DNA from: Stichopus chloronotus | Taxonomy: Eukaryota; Echinodermata; Holothuroidea; Aspidochirotida; Stichopodidae | Direction: 5' to 3' | DNA length: 64,000 nucleotides | Assembly: GCA_021234535.1 (NCBI GenBank) | Contig: CM037841.1 | Coordinates: 15,954,825 to 16,018,824 of the forward strand | Shown: one piece after another, positions 12,407 to 23,400 of the stretch | Numbering within the stretch: the stretch's first letter is position 1 | How the letters are laid out: each line of letters starts with the position of its first letter | Made by a program: the position numbers and the translations under genes | The notes under the pieces: generated by a model | What the model saw: the letters and a program-made list of their open reading frames with translations, nothing else | Told to the model about the DNA's origin: nothing | The model's database searches: none

Positions 12407-12995
12407 CGGCTTCATCCAGAAGTCATAGATTGGAAGCCTGCCCTCACTTCCGGTGTCCACTTGGCAAACAAATTATTCCAAATTCTCAGAAAAGTTTTCT
12501 TGCCAAGTTTTGTATGAACATCCCTTTGTTTCGGCGGATGACTAATTATGCATCAGCCGAAACCTCTTACTTGACACGAGGAGATGAACAAAGAACTCTT
12601 ATCACTCTGCGTCCTACTTCTCAACGATTAGGCACGAGCCTCCGTCTCTAGTGAGAGTAGCGAATTTTAATTAAATACCCGATTATTGACACCAATAATC
12701 CTCGCATATTCATCTTCATATTTTTACCCCAATTTCACTTTATATACTTCCCGGAGAACTCTTTCAACTTCCTTAGCAAAGCCACGTGGTTCGCGACAGG
12801 AAAGCGAAAAGTTCTTTACAGCATCACTTAATTAATTCGCCGATTTATATATTTTACTCGTATTTTTACAATTTGGAATATCGACCAGGACCGGAATATA
12901 TTGACCACGGATTTAGCCAGAGCGAGTGTTTATAAACGGACTTTAGATTTGTTTTTGGTGAGTACACTTCTGATTTCCTTATTCGATCTGTATAG
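12401..12995 (+). other. Candidate intron (or insertion) between Gag and Pol
   Basis: The segment starts GT (12401-12402) and ends AG (12994-12995). It begins exactly after a Gag codon and ends exactly before a codon of the Pol frame, so its removal joins the two frames in phase 0. It holds stops in both frames, is AT-rich and carries no domain. A branch-site-like CTGAT sits with its A at 12973, about 21 nt before the AG, followed by TTTCCTTATTC. The donor (AAC/GTGTAG) is weak, and a stronger GTGAGT lies at 12958. The alternative is an insertion that merely looks spliceable; I see no target duplication or inverted ends to support that. Confidence 0.45.
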
Positions 12996-15788
12996 TTGCC
13001 CCCATACTCTCCTAAAAACGTACGTACCAGACAATGCTTTCGGTGTGGATCCAGTCGCCATCTTGCTAATCACCCTTCATGTCCTGCCATTGGTCAGCAT
13101 TGCCGTACATGCCAGAAGACAGGTCACTTTGCTAGGGTTTGTCACAGTGGTTTACCGTCGACAGATAAGGGCCCACCTGAAGGCACTCAGTCTCGCGGTC
13201 GCAACACTAACTTCAAGCGTACGAGTACAGCCACTACAGTAGGTAAGGTTCAACAGATCGATTCAATACAGTTGCAGGGAGGCCATGTTAGTTCTAATTC
13301 AGAAGTACTCGGGGGTCAGACAGACTCAAGTGACGTACAGGTACTAACTGTCCAATCTGAGAGGAACGAGTCGAATTCGCCAGCTGTGGGTTCTCCTACT
13401 AGTTCTACTCCGAGACCTATGTATTGCAACATCGAAGTGAATGAAATACCCATCCATATGCAGATAGACACTGGTTCCGGTTTCACTATCATTTCTCAGG
13501 ATTCCTTTGATCAACATTTCCTTCGCGAAGCACTTACACCGCCACCAGAAGAGAAGCTATCATCTTACACTTCCCAGGAATTAAACATTCTGGGCTCTTT
13601 CAGGGCACTTGTACGATATGAGGACAGAGCAGCTATTGGTAATGTTTTGGTAGTAGATAAGGGTTCAAATCTATTAGGACGAGATATGATACAGGCATTA
13701 CCCCTTAATATTCAGGGTTCTACCCTATCTTGTAATATTATTCGGGATCCTAGTACGGTTGATCATACTGTTAGATGTAATGAGGAGTCCGCTTCACAAG
13801 ATTTCTCTAGTCAGGCAAATACACCTATTAAAGGGTTTGTGCATAAGGTTAAAGTCAAAGAAAGTGTCTCTCCAGTTCAACAAAAAATGAGGAGGTTACC
13901 TTTTTCTATTAGAGCAAAGGTTTCAGCAGAATTATCAAAATTGCAAGAACACGGTATCATTGAAAAAGTGGATACATCAGAATGGCTCTCACCCATTGTA
14001 GTTTCGTGGAAGAGTAATGGAGAAATAAGGCTATGTGTCGATTTAAGGGAGGTAAACAAAGCAGTGGTACAAGATAAGTTTCCACTTCCAAAGATAGATG
14101 AGATGTTAAGTGAGCTGCGGGGTGCTAAGGTTTTTTCTTGTCTTGATTTAATGCATGCGTATCACCAGTTAGAGTTACACCCCGATTCACGGCCACTTAC
14201 AGCATTCATCACCCATGAGGGGGTCTTTCAGTACAGGAGACTATGTTTTGGTCTTTCTTCAGCGCCATCTACTTTTCAGAGAATGATGACTACTATTTTA
14301 GCCGGTCTTAAAGGGGTACAGTGCTACTTAGATGATTTGGTGATATGGGGAGCTACCACAGAAGAACATGATGCAAATTTGGCAGAAGTTCTCAGTGGAC
14401 TGACAAAGTACAATGTGAAATTGAATCTTACCAAGTGCAAATTTTCTCAAAAGGAAATTCATTTTCTGGGTCATACAATTAATGCCAATGGTATACAAAT
14501 GGGGGACAAGTACAAGGCAATCACTCAGGCTTCAGTCCCTAAGGATCATAAGTCCCTTAAGTCACTGTTAGGTCTTGCGGGATACTTTTCGAGGTATATC
14601 CCAAATCTAGCAACAATGTTGGAGCCCATGAGAAGGATTGGGAAACAGGCCCAGTTCACCTGGTCTTCAGATGCACAAGAGAGTTTCGAATCACTGAAAC
14701 AAGCTTTAAGTAAGGGTAACATTTTATCAGGTTTTGACCCTACTTTACCAGTTATTGTAACATGTGATGCTTCAGATTATGGGTTAGGGGCCACTCTGAC
14801 TCAATTCAAACATGGTAAGGAAGTAACAGTAGAGTGTATTTCCAGGACACTGTCAGATGCTGAACGCAAGTATGCAATCATAGAAAAAGAAGCATTAGCG
14901 TGTATCTGGGCGTGCGAACGATGGAACACATATTTGTTAGGACGTAAGTTTTTGCTTCGAACAGATCAAAGAGCACTAGTCACTCTTTTCTCCAAAGGTC
15001 CAGATAGACAGTCCTTAAGGCTAGCCAGATGGTCATATCGACTGATAGAGTATAATTTTGAGGTTCAGTACAAACAAGGTGTAAATAATACAGTGCCAGA
15101 TGCATTGTCAAGAGTTCCTATGACAGCTAGTTCAGCAGAGTGTGATTCTGATGATCAAGTCATATGTAATGTAGCCTTAGCGGCACAAGTACAGTTGGTT
15201 ACTTTAGAACATTTGAAAAGAGAAGTTGCACATGATCCGACCCTCCCGGTTCTGAAACGTTACATTTCGACCAGTTGGCCATCCTTTAACAAATTGGATG
15301 ACAAGGCTAAACCATTTGCCAGGTTCAAAGATGAGTTATGCATTTGCGATGACATTGTCATGCGTCAAGATAAGATAGTAGTACCAGAGAGCCTTACTCA
15401 GACATTCTTACAGTTAGCTCATGAGTCGCATCAAGGTATGACACGCACAAAGCAGTTACTTAGACAACTATATTGGTGGCCGTTACTAGATAAGCAGGTA
15501 GAAGAGCTTATTAAAGATTGTGTTGTTTGCCAGTTTAATGATAAGTCAGTAAAACAGAGCAAAGCTCCAATACAACCGGTTGAGTTACCATCTCGACCGT
15601 GGCAGAAGTTAGCTATGGACATAGTCGGTCCTTTTGAAAGAGCAACTCCGGATTGTCGTTATGCAATTACCCTTCTGGATTACCACAGTAAATGGCCGGA
15701 GGTTTGTTTCACTTCATCTATTAACACAAGTTCAGTTATTAACTTTTTGAAAACCATTTTCAGCAGGGAAGGCTTCTATGTGAAATAG
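12996..15788 (+). CDS. pol: Zinc knuckles, protease, RT, RNase H, integrase N part
   Basis: The frame opens right after a TAG (12993-12995) with no ATG, as expected for the downstream part of a Gag-Pol fusion. In order: two zinc knuckles, 'CFRCGSSRHLANHPSC' and the canonical CX2CX4HX4C 'CRTCQKTGHFARVC' (residues ~14-50); aspartic protease 'QIDTGSGFTIIS' (~155); RT with 'LCFGLSSAPSTFQ' and catalytic 'CYLDDLVIWG' (~410-445); RNase H 'VTCDASDYGLGATL' (~590) and 'IIEKEALACIWA'; integrase HHCC zinc finger ('HESHQGMTRTKQ', 'DCVVCQ', ~805-850) and the first catalytic Asp in 'LAMDIVGPF' (~875). It ends early at TAG 15786-15788 through a frameshift just before the second catalytic Asp. The order RT-RNase H-integrase marks Ty3/gypsy. 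Confidence 0.92.
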   Translation: MPPYSPKNVRTRQCFRCGSSRHLANHPSCPAIGQHCRTCQKTGHFARVCHSGLPSTDKGPPEGTQSRGRNTNFKRTSTATTVGKVQQIDSIQLQGGHVSSNSEVLGGQTDSSDVQVLTVQSERNESNSPAVGSPTSSTPRPMYCNIEVNEIPIHMQIDTGSGFTIISQDSFDQHFLREALTPPPEEKLSSYTSQELNILGSFRALVRYEDRAAIGNVLVVDKGSNLLGRDMIQALPLNIQGSTLSCNIIRDPSTVDHTVRCNEESASQDFSSQANTPIKGFVHKVKVKESVSPVQQKMRRLPFSIRAKVSAELSKLQEHGIIEKVDTSEWLSPIVVSWKSNGEIRLCVDLREVNKAVVQDKFPLPKIDEMLSELRGAKVFSCLDLMHAYHQLELHPDSRPLTAFITHEGVFQYRRLCFGLSSAPSTFQRMMTTILAGLKGVQCYLDDLVIWGATTEEHDANLAEVLSGLTKYNVKLNLTKCKFSQKEIHFLGHTINANGIQMGDKYKAITQASVPKDHKSLKSLLGLAGYFSRYIPNLATMLEPMRRIGKQAQFTWSSDAQESFESLKQALSKGNILSGFDPTLPVIVTCDASDYGLGATLTQFKHGKEVTVECISRTLSDAERKYAIIEKEALACIWACERWNTYLLGRKFLLRTDQRALVTLFSKGPDRQSLRLARWSYRLIEYNFEVQYKQGVNNTVPDALSRVPMTASSAECDSDDQVICNVALAAQVQLVTLEHLKREVAHDPTLPVLKRYISTSWPSFNKLDDKAKPFARFKDELCICDDIVMRQDKIVVPESLTQTFLQLAHESHQGMTRTKQLLRQLYWWPLLDKQVEELIKDCVVCQFNDKSVKQSKAPIQPVELPSRPWQKLAMDIVGPFERATPDCRYAITLLDYHSKWPEVCFTSSINTSSVINFLKTIFSREGFYVK

Positions 15789-16534
15789 TCACTGACAATG
15801 GTGTACAATTTACAAGCACAGAATTTGAATTATTCCTAAGTTCAAGAGGTAGTCATCATTACAAATGTTCTTTATATCATCCTCAGAGTAATGGGGCAGT
15901 GGAAAGGTTTAATGGAGTGTTAAAGAATTCAGTTCAGACTTGGCTTAATACAAGTAAAGCAAGGAAAATGGCTACCTTGGAGTTCTTAGCCGCATATCGT
16001 GCTACTCCACATGCCACGACAGGTTGTTCACCTTCACTACTATTGCATGGTCATGAAATGCGAACGAAACTCAATACTGTAGGGATTGACAAATTACCCT
16101 CACCGCCGACAACAACTGTTAATTCACCGACAGATTTAGACACGGTTAAAGATCGAGTTTCCACAAAGCAAGCATATTACAAGGAGTATTATAACAATAG
16201 AAACCATGTCAAATTGGTTGAATTTCAAGTTGGGGATTATGTCAGAATAGAGAAAACAGCACGTTTCAAGGGGGACAGTAAGTACACTGATCCTATCCAG
16301 ATAGTACAAAAGATATCTGACTTTACTTATGTGACAAGTGATGGTAGAAAATGGCACGTTAACAGGCTAATTCCCACACAATCATGTGGACCACCAAGCC
16401 AGTACCCACAGATTTTAGTGTTGGTTTTGCTGAGCCAGTTCAACATCACCCACCTGAACCACCATCCAACCAGGAAAGACGTCCTGTTAGAACTAGGACG
16501 CTACCGTATTGGCTCAGACAGGATTACGTGTTAG
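15782..16534 (+). pseudogene. Integrase C-terminal part, out of frame
   Basis: From 15782 the other frame carries the missing half of integrase: 'IVTDNGVQFTS' with the second catalytic Asp, and 'HPQSNGAVERFNG' with the catalytic Glu. A C-terminal DNA-binding region follows ('VGDYVRIEK' ... 'KYTDPIQIVQKI', a GPY/F-like module), and the frame stops at 16534. It has no start of its own near the beginning. It is the continuation of the 12996 frame, separated by a one-base-scale shift between about 15763 and 15785. In an otherwise young copy this may be a fresh mutation or an assembly error. Confidence 0.85.
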
Positions 16535-16770
16535 AGTAGTTTAGATGGACTTTCAGTTAGGGGAGAGAGAGAGATGTTGTCATACAAAAAGACAAGAGAC
16601 TAATTAAGACTAAAGACGCTAGTTTAAAAGTTCAGTTTCAAGTTTATTTACCTTCTTTTCATCCTGTATAATCAGTATCACTTATCACATTAATTCTAAA
16701 TACTAAATTAAAGTTTCATTACTTTTCTGCTCCCGTTGGTTCACGATGTCTACAGGGAAGGTTTAGAAAT

Positions 16771-16786
16771 AAAACAAAAGGGGAGA
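16771..16786 (+). promoter_or_regulatory. Polypurine tract of gypsy element
   Basis: AAAACAAAAGGGGAGA ends directly at the first base of the 3' LTR, where plus-strand DNA synthesis is primed in LTR elements. A related purine run (GGGGAGAGAGAGAG followed by ATGTTGTCAT) occurs upstream at 16560-16585, imitating the tract plus LTR start. Confidence 0.8.
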
Positions 16787-16994
16787 TGTCATATCCGATC
16801 CTTATGAATATTCATGATCTAAGAATAAATCCACATTCCAGTCTACCCATAATACATCACTCTGTATCGGTAACTTACGTATGTAATTGAGGAGAAGTAA
16901 TTATACAGTTATAACGTACAGACGTACGTGAGTTCGTTGTCCTCTCTACTGTGGATAGGCCTCTGGCCTAACGTGTCTTCCTTACATTACAACA
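16787..16994 (+). repeat. 3' LTR of gypsy element
   Basis: 208 bp, identical to the 5' LTR except for one base, and followed by the target duplication GAAAA (16995-16999). Confidence 0.95.
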
Positions 16995-17399
16995 GAAAAC
17001 ACTACCTGACCTGTGTAAGGCCCCTCCTGATGGGTGTCTATCTCGTCTTGGAGGTTCCCGAGGTGGGAGAGGTTCATGTTCTGTGGCTAGCAATAGGTGC
17101 GTATTTGGGCAGACCCACTGCTAGTTAGCACTACTGAAATTGTTAATAAATCAAAGACAGGAGACAACCATATCCCAGTTCTAAAGGACTGTCGTCGCAA
17201 GGTCCTGCACAACCGTCCTGCTAAACAGGCGGGGCACCCTTTCTTCGGAGTACCAAACAGAGCCAAAGAAAGCAGATTGTGGGTAACGATCTTGTGTGTG
17301 CATGATCTAATTCAAGGTGTCTAAGCCATCGGAACTTCTCAGGTTGGGGACAGTGACCATCGCCCGGCCAACTTTAAAGAAGGTCTACTGAGCAGCTGG

Positions 17400-17900
17400 T
17401 GTTGTTACAAAGGATATTTTCCCGCATGTCTCAATACATTAAGACTTCATATGGTTCCCCCACTCAGTTGAGGCGGCAGATCGAAGGCATTTCCAGAATA
17501 ATACCCGTCAGTTAATAACACATTTCACGGTGTTTTCTGGGATTGCAAACCACGGTGGTTAAGATCTTTGCTTACCTGGACGACTGGCTCTTCATAGCAG
17601 AATCTGAAGCTCTGTCAGGAGAAACGTCATTTTCACTTTAGTAGCGCTCAGTTTGAATAATTCATAAATCAGTAAATCTCTGTGTTTCCAGCTCAAATTA
17701 TACTTTTTTCTGGTTATCCGTTCACAACCGAAACTATCTTTGGAATTTTACCCCCTCAGGAGCAGAAATGCTGGAGAAATCATCTCCCACCATTCTAGAG
17801 GGTTGATCAAGTAATGTTCTTCTGACTCATGTTCAGCTTTGTAAATGTAGTAGATTTCTGGTAACGAAGCATGCACCCACTTCGGACCCGTCTACTCAGA
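17400..17900 (+). pseudogene. DIRS-like reverse transcriptase relic
   Basis: The frame through 17540-17620 reads 'VVKIFAYLDDWLFIAESEA'. YLDDWL at the RT active site is typical of DIRS-type (tyrosine-recombinase) retrotransposons and differs from the gypsy YLDD context. Further on, 'PAQIILFSGYPFTTET' (from ~17690) resembles the downstream part of DIRS RTs, in which a P-S/A-Q...LG(Y/V)xF-T block follows. Several stops and frame changes show that it is dead. The gypsy element inserted a few hundred bases upstream. A tyrosine recombinase domain or split repeats were not found. Confidence 0.5.
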
Positions 17901-19390
17901 TCTACAACCCAGTTTAAGAAAGTATACCAATGTCGCCGGCTGGTCGTCCGAGTAAGCTCCGTCAGTAGTGCAAAGAAATTGATATTGGTATATAGGCGAG
18001 ATAATCTATAGCGGAATATAGAAATTTACTACCAGAAAATTTCACAAGGCCAGTACACACAGTTTTGCCATAACCATTGACTATCATTGTACCTAGCGAT
18101 TGCTAAAACTCGTGTTCAACTACTATGAATGTTAACGCTTATGACGTAGTCAACCTTCCTTTATTCGTTATGATACTGCAATTGACGGCTACAATTAAAT
18201 ACAACATGAAATTACTGAATACCTTTACAGGGTTTTCTTTCAAGTAAGTTTGCACTGAACATTCGTCCTCGTATGCAATTTGTAACAATAACCAACTCCC
18301 TGGCCCTGTCACCCAACTCAGTCGTTATTTTATGGAACTTCCCAGTAGGAGGTCTCCTCCTCGATTTGACCGTTTATTGCGCAATTTTCACAATATTGCG
18401 AGCAACACCGGAAGTCACATATCGCTGCCGTCAAAACCATCACTGTGTGAAATATGAACTGAGAGGATCCCTTAAAATGTCGTCATTCTATGAATATTCA
18501 GTAAAAAAATGAGAAAAAATGGTCGGAACCGTTAACCAGAACCGTATTAAAGGTATTCGTTGTCAAACTATGCAGGTGCTTTTCCTCAGGGATCATATAA
18601 TCAGAAATTTCAGAGAGGGGTTGAACAAAATGGTAAGCAACATGTAGAAACCGAGAGGCATTTTTCTCATCTCGGACGTTTGCGTATTAAACTGTATATG
18701 TGGCAGTTGATTACATTTTAGTGTTTAGAACACATTAAACGTTAATTCATGTGAAACTTTTTAATTTTCACCCGTAGATTTTGAAGTAAATGGCACATAT
18801 TTAGCATCACTGATTTTGGAACCGCCTTACGTGTAGGACTCTTCGCTCCATATGTAAAGTGCTATTATAGGTTGCGCGAATTTTTAAACACCATATATAC
18901 AGTACGTACGAATTAAAAGCTGGCTAACGTAACGTTAATAGTACTGTAGGCCAAGTAGTAGTAGTAGATAAATAACTTAGTGACTAGACTCACGTTGGTA
19001 ATTACGACTTGCTGTAACATTTGAAGCCTATCTGGCTTGACAATAGCCTACATGACTTTTCGCTGCCCAAAATTATCAAACGGCTGCGCAAATAAAAATC
19101 TGTAGCAGAAGATTTTGTATGAACGGTAGCCTATGCCTATGAACATTACGACATTCACTGATTTGGAACAATTTGGACAAAAAAAGGCAATACAAATGAA
19201 AACTGATATTCTAAACCTACACAAATTTCGTATTCCTTTATGAGGCCTTTTTAGAAGAGTACTATGGCACTATGTACTATGGTACTATGTGCCTAACATG
19301 TCTTGGGTTTGCTCTTGCAATGAGTCTTAATTTTTATTTTCTTTTTCCTTCCTTAGGTTAAGCTGTGGATTGGCCAGCCTAGGCCCTGTT
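17901..19390. other. Unassigned DNA
   Basis: No gene or repeat structure could be supported. Confidence 0.5.
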
Positions 19391-19780
19391 GCAATTGCAG
19401 TTATTACAAGGAGTGTCTTTCAACTATCTTGCATTGTATTCCAAAGAACTTCAGTTGACTGCCTATAAAGTATGAAGGTACCAGTACTGGTAGTTGATTA
19501 GGTCCTCGTTGGAATATGCTTTTCTGTCTGGGACCCACAGCAGACAATTCTTACTGAAAGATTGGAAGGTTTGCAACAACGTATTGCAAGGTTTATAGCA
19601 AATGACTACTCCAGGGAAGTTGTGCCAATGACTGCTCTTTTAGAAGATCTTGGTCTCTTAACAAATACTTGTCTGACTGGTATAGTACTATCCATGTTTT
19701 GCATTACTGCCAATTGCTATAACTTCAGTTTGTCCCCAATACTGTTTGGGACTGGAACAGCCTCCTTAGGTGTTTGTTGA
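19391..19780 (+). pseudogene. LINE reverse transcriptase relic
   Basis: The last open stretch (19562-19780) starts 'EGLQQRIARFIANDYSRE' and continues 'VPMTALLEDLGLLT'. It matches the block 'RLExLQxRAARFIxxDY......VTxLLxxLGW' found near the C terminus of many LINE RTs. Immediately upstream, in other frames, 'SSLEYAF' (~19503) and 'IPKN' preceding 'LTAYK' (~19430-19470) correspond to the preceding 'LxLTAYKxLVRPxLEYA' block. Several frameshifts and stops make this a decayed fragment. No 3' tail is recognisable. Confidence 0.65.
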
Positions 19781-22659
19781 GGCTTCCCTAAGTAATCATA
19801 AGCTGATGGAATTCATTGCTATGTCATTGAGAGTTTGACCACACGGCACGCTTGTGAATTAATGTCTTCAGAAGTTCAGATGTGTCACCATATCTCTCAA
19901 TTAAAAGAAGAAAGAAGAAGTGACAGGGTGAATTGATACCTGATCATACAATATGGAAAAAGATTTATTTGCAAAATGCATTCGTCTGCCATTTCATGCA
20001 AGTGGTGGAGAACAATATGTGATTCTTATCACAATATGCTTCATGAATAATGGTGTTATTGTTTTTCATCCATGCATATGTATCAGTCCTTTTCATACAG
20101 TATGCAAGTTTTTAAGTATATCTCCCTGGTTGTATCAGTTAATTAGTTTCTTCAGCTTTATGCCATCTATGGTTAATACATTGCATGTGTAGTGGATGTT
20201 GATGTGTATAGTGATTTCACCACCTCTATTAAGCTGTTCAAAGTACTTCACATTTTTGTAAGAGTTGTATGCTTTCTTATGATGTTTAAGTTGGAGGTAC
20301 ATTGTATTGTAGATGTATAGATCACTTTTACCAATCACATGTGTTCCCAATTTTTCTCTTTCATGTCATTTTGTGTGTCCTTGTGCATGTGTTATTACAA
20401 ACAGCACTTGCCTTGCATTTCTTTTGTTTAGTGTGCCAATTAACAGCTTTCAGAATGAAAATATGTTGACAATTTCAACAATGTTGTATACATTTGTTAA
20501 TGTTATGTATGGATTTTTGTATGTCATACTAACTTGCCGTCCATATTAAGTTTTCTTTCATTGATGTCAAAGTTATCAATTGTGTTGTCAGTCTGTACCA
20601 AAGAAGGATTTAATAAAACTTAGAAATCAAGAAATATTGATTTGACTTGTCTTGTAATTTGTGATTGATGTTCACTTAAATATTTTAACTTTGCAACCTT
20701 GATTGCACAGAGAGAATGTAGGGTAAAAAGCTGTGGCCGACTCCCACGCATGATATGTGTTTCAGTTTGTAGGAGTGTGACTGTTTAGATGAGACTACTT
20801 AGTAAAACAACAATATCAACACTCCTAGATGTGTTCTGTAATAATACAGTAACTATTGTAGTTTCTTGTGAAGGGGTATATATTATGGGAGGGGGGAGGG
20901 TAAAATTATCATAAATAGATCTAAAGGTCCACCTCTCCCCCATGAATATAATTTGTACTATGGGCTTCAGTTGTAAGGATAAGCTAAACTTAGGTCCCAT
21001 ACCCCAGGCATATCGGTATATCCTTATTCTTAACAATATAAAGCCAAATTCGTATTTTAATGTGTTTTCCATTATTGAAGACCGAAATTGCAAGTGTATT
21101 AGTTGTGTGCACCCAATTCGGATTATGGGTAGTTGGATTTGTGTTTCATTAAACACTGACTGTGTTATCCATTGACTAAGTCTTTTCAAAGTTGTTTAGT
21201 GCAAATGAAGGATATGAAATATTTTACGTGCAATGAAAATTTATCAAAATTATTCTGTCATAAAAGTACTTGCCTTGTAATAAACATTTTTTAAGTTAAC
21301 CCCCTACAGTATATTTTGGTTTGGTCCGCGAGTATTATATTGTGTACACTATTTCAATGACAATCACTTTGTCTTAGCGCTTTACGGAATAGGGGTAAGT
21401 TTCATCTAAGACTAACCGTATTAGTCATTGATTTTGTCTCTTGACGGTTGCATTATGTAAAAAACAAATTTCTGTAACATCTCCCTGCATGTTTTCTTTT
21501 TTCACTCATGTTTTGCACAGTTTGGACCAATTTTCAAACCATGTCCGTAAGTCTCATATTTAAGCCTCAAAGTTGTTCGCGAAATTAGGCTATGTAGTTT
21601 GCACTGCCCAAACATGGCTTTTTCGTCCTCGTAAACTGCAACGTTCGAAGTATATATACCATATACAGCTATACTTAAAACTGGGCATATTTCGATGAAA
21701 TCTGTGTATTATGTTGTCGATTCGTACACATGTACAGCAGTGGCAAATTCAAAAAGTGGACGTCATTCCCGCTTGAAATTTTTCGAGGTCAAGGGGTCAG
21801 ATTTCCTACTGTTCCGGAATAAATGCACCTGCAGGTTTTCCTCACATTGAAATCAGCTTTCGGTGTAAAGTATCTCAGCACAAAGCCCCCAAGTTTCCCA
21901 ACATATTCAGAGGCGTCATCCGGGATGTCAACCGAAGAGACTGTTCGTTGAGAATGACAATATTGTAGTGGATGAGGTCCAGGCAACATAACACGCAAAG
22001 ATATTGCGATGGATAGCAAAGAAGGTCATTTGTGAAGACAGAATGTGCTGATTTATGTGACGGTTGCAATATAGATCATCCAAGCCAATAAGAGCATGAT
22101 TAGTGCGTTATGGCGTCAGATGAAGAACGTTTCTGGAGGATGATATTAAAACATTGGACTATGAAAATACTTTCAGTACAAAATGTCTGAGTCAACGTTG
22201 TGTATTGAAAATAAATATTTCATCATACGAACTGTGGGAAATATATTATTATGTGTATCGTGCATTACTTAAACAAGTGAATATTTTAAGAATGATAATG
22301 TTAAGAATTAGGAAAGAGCTTAGCAATTAAAGACTAAGTTTTTTTGTTTTTGATTAAAAGTAAATCACCTTTTAACTTTTTTTAATAACTCTATTAAAAT
22401 TTCTACATGACAGTTACAGTTTTGTTTGTTTGTCGTTTCTGTTAGTCCTGTTTGTCATCAATATTAAACTATTCTACTTTCTCTCTATCTCCCTCCCATC
22501 TTTCCCATCTCAGGAATGCAAGTAAAGAGTGTAATACCTTAACAAGATTTACTATGATCTCAGTCACCCCGCAAGTTATGAGTGGAAAGAGGAGGGGGGG
22601 GGGGGGAGTTAACAAACTTCATTCCGAACTGAAAGAGAGGGAGTGTTTCAGATTACCGT
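19781..22659. other. Unassigned DNA
   Basis: No gene is supported. There is a G13 run at about 22595-22608 just before the Penelope-like element. Short open frames on both strands show no domain. Confidence 0.45.
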
Positions 22660-22665
22660 CCGTGA

Positions 22666-23397
22666 TTGGTTGGAAAATATCATTTTGAATTTAACGGGCA
22701 ACATTATCTTCAAATATGTGGAACTGCAATGGGCACCAGAATGGCTCCCAGTTATTCAGTTATTTTCATGGCCGATCTTGAAGATAGGATGCTGGCTGGG
22801 TACCCTATACAACCGTTACATTACTATAGATATATTGATGATATCTTTTTCATTTGGCCTCACGGCAAACCTGCTTTACATTCCTTTATATCTTATTGTA
22901 ATTCTTTTCACCATTCCATCAAATTCACTTTTGACTGTTCTGACAAGGAAATTCCTTTTCTTGACGTACTGGTTAAGTTACACAATGGAACCCTATCAAC
23001 TACTCTTTATTGCAAACCTACTGACACACATGGTTTCCTTGATTTTAGCAGTTCCCACCATATTAGTTTAAAAAGATCAATCGTATACTCCCAATGTATT
23101 AGGATTAAACGCATCTGCTCCACGGAGAATGAATATGATAAGCATGTCAGCAATCTGACAGAATTCTTACTTGATTGTGACTACCCTCTACATGTTATCA
23201 GGGAGGGGATAAACAAGGCTTCCATTCACCGTAGGAACAAACTACTGTCCTACAAGCCCAAAGTAAAAAACTGTCGAATTCCTCTTGTCTTTGATTATTC
23301 ATCTAAAACCGAGGGTCTACATCAATGTATTCGTTCGGATTTCAGTATCCTTCAATCAGATAACTCAATCTCAGATCTTTCAATGATCCTCCGTTAA
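22666..23397 (+). pseudogene. Penelope-like RT, C-terminal part
   Basis: The frame begins in 'KYHFEFNGQHYLQICGTAMG', the conserved block preceding the active site, then 'TRMAPSYSVIFMADLED' and the catalytic 'YYRYIDDIFFIW' (about residue 50). Next come 'IPFLDVLV' and the thumb region. This combination (F-x-FNG...YxQxxGTAMGTxxAPxxA plus YIDDIF) identifies Penelope-like RTs. The first catalytic Asp and the fingers are missing, so it is inactive. The frame leaves the conserved path about ten codons before its stop at 23397. Confidence 0.85.
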
Positions 23398-23400
23398 CTG

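Larger units (their letters stand above)
11434..16994 (+). mobile_element. Complete Ty3/gypsy LTR retrotransposon, 5561 bp
   Basis: Two 208-bp direct repeats (11434-11641 and 16787-16994) start TGTCATATCC and end TTACAACA and differ at one base (GGCG versus GGCC near the end). The 5-bp target duplication GAAAA lies at 11429-11433 and 16995-16999. Between the LTRs lie Gag, then CCHC knuckles-protease-RT-RNase H-integrase in the Ty3/gypsy order, and a polypurine tract next to the 3' LTR. The near identity of the LTRs means a recent insertion. There is no env-like frame. Two things would impair or regulate expression: a 595-bp interruption between Gag and the knuckles, and a frameshift in integrase. 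Confidence 0.95.

Noticed and set aside
22643..23071. 142-codon hydrophobic frame
   Set aside because: It overlaps the Penelope-like RT in another frame and is a shadow of it.
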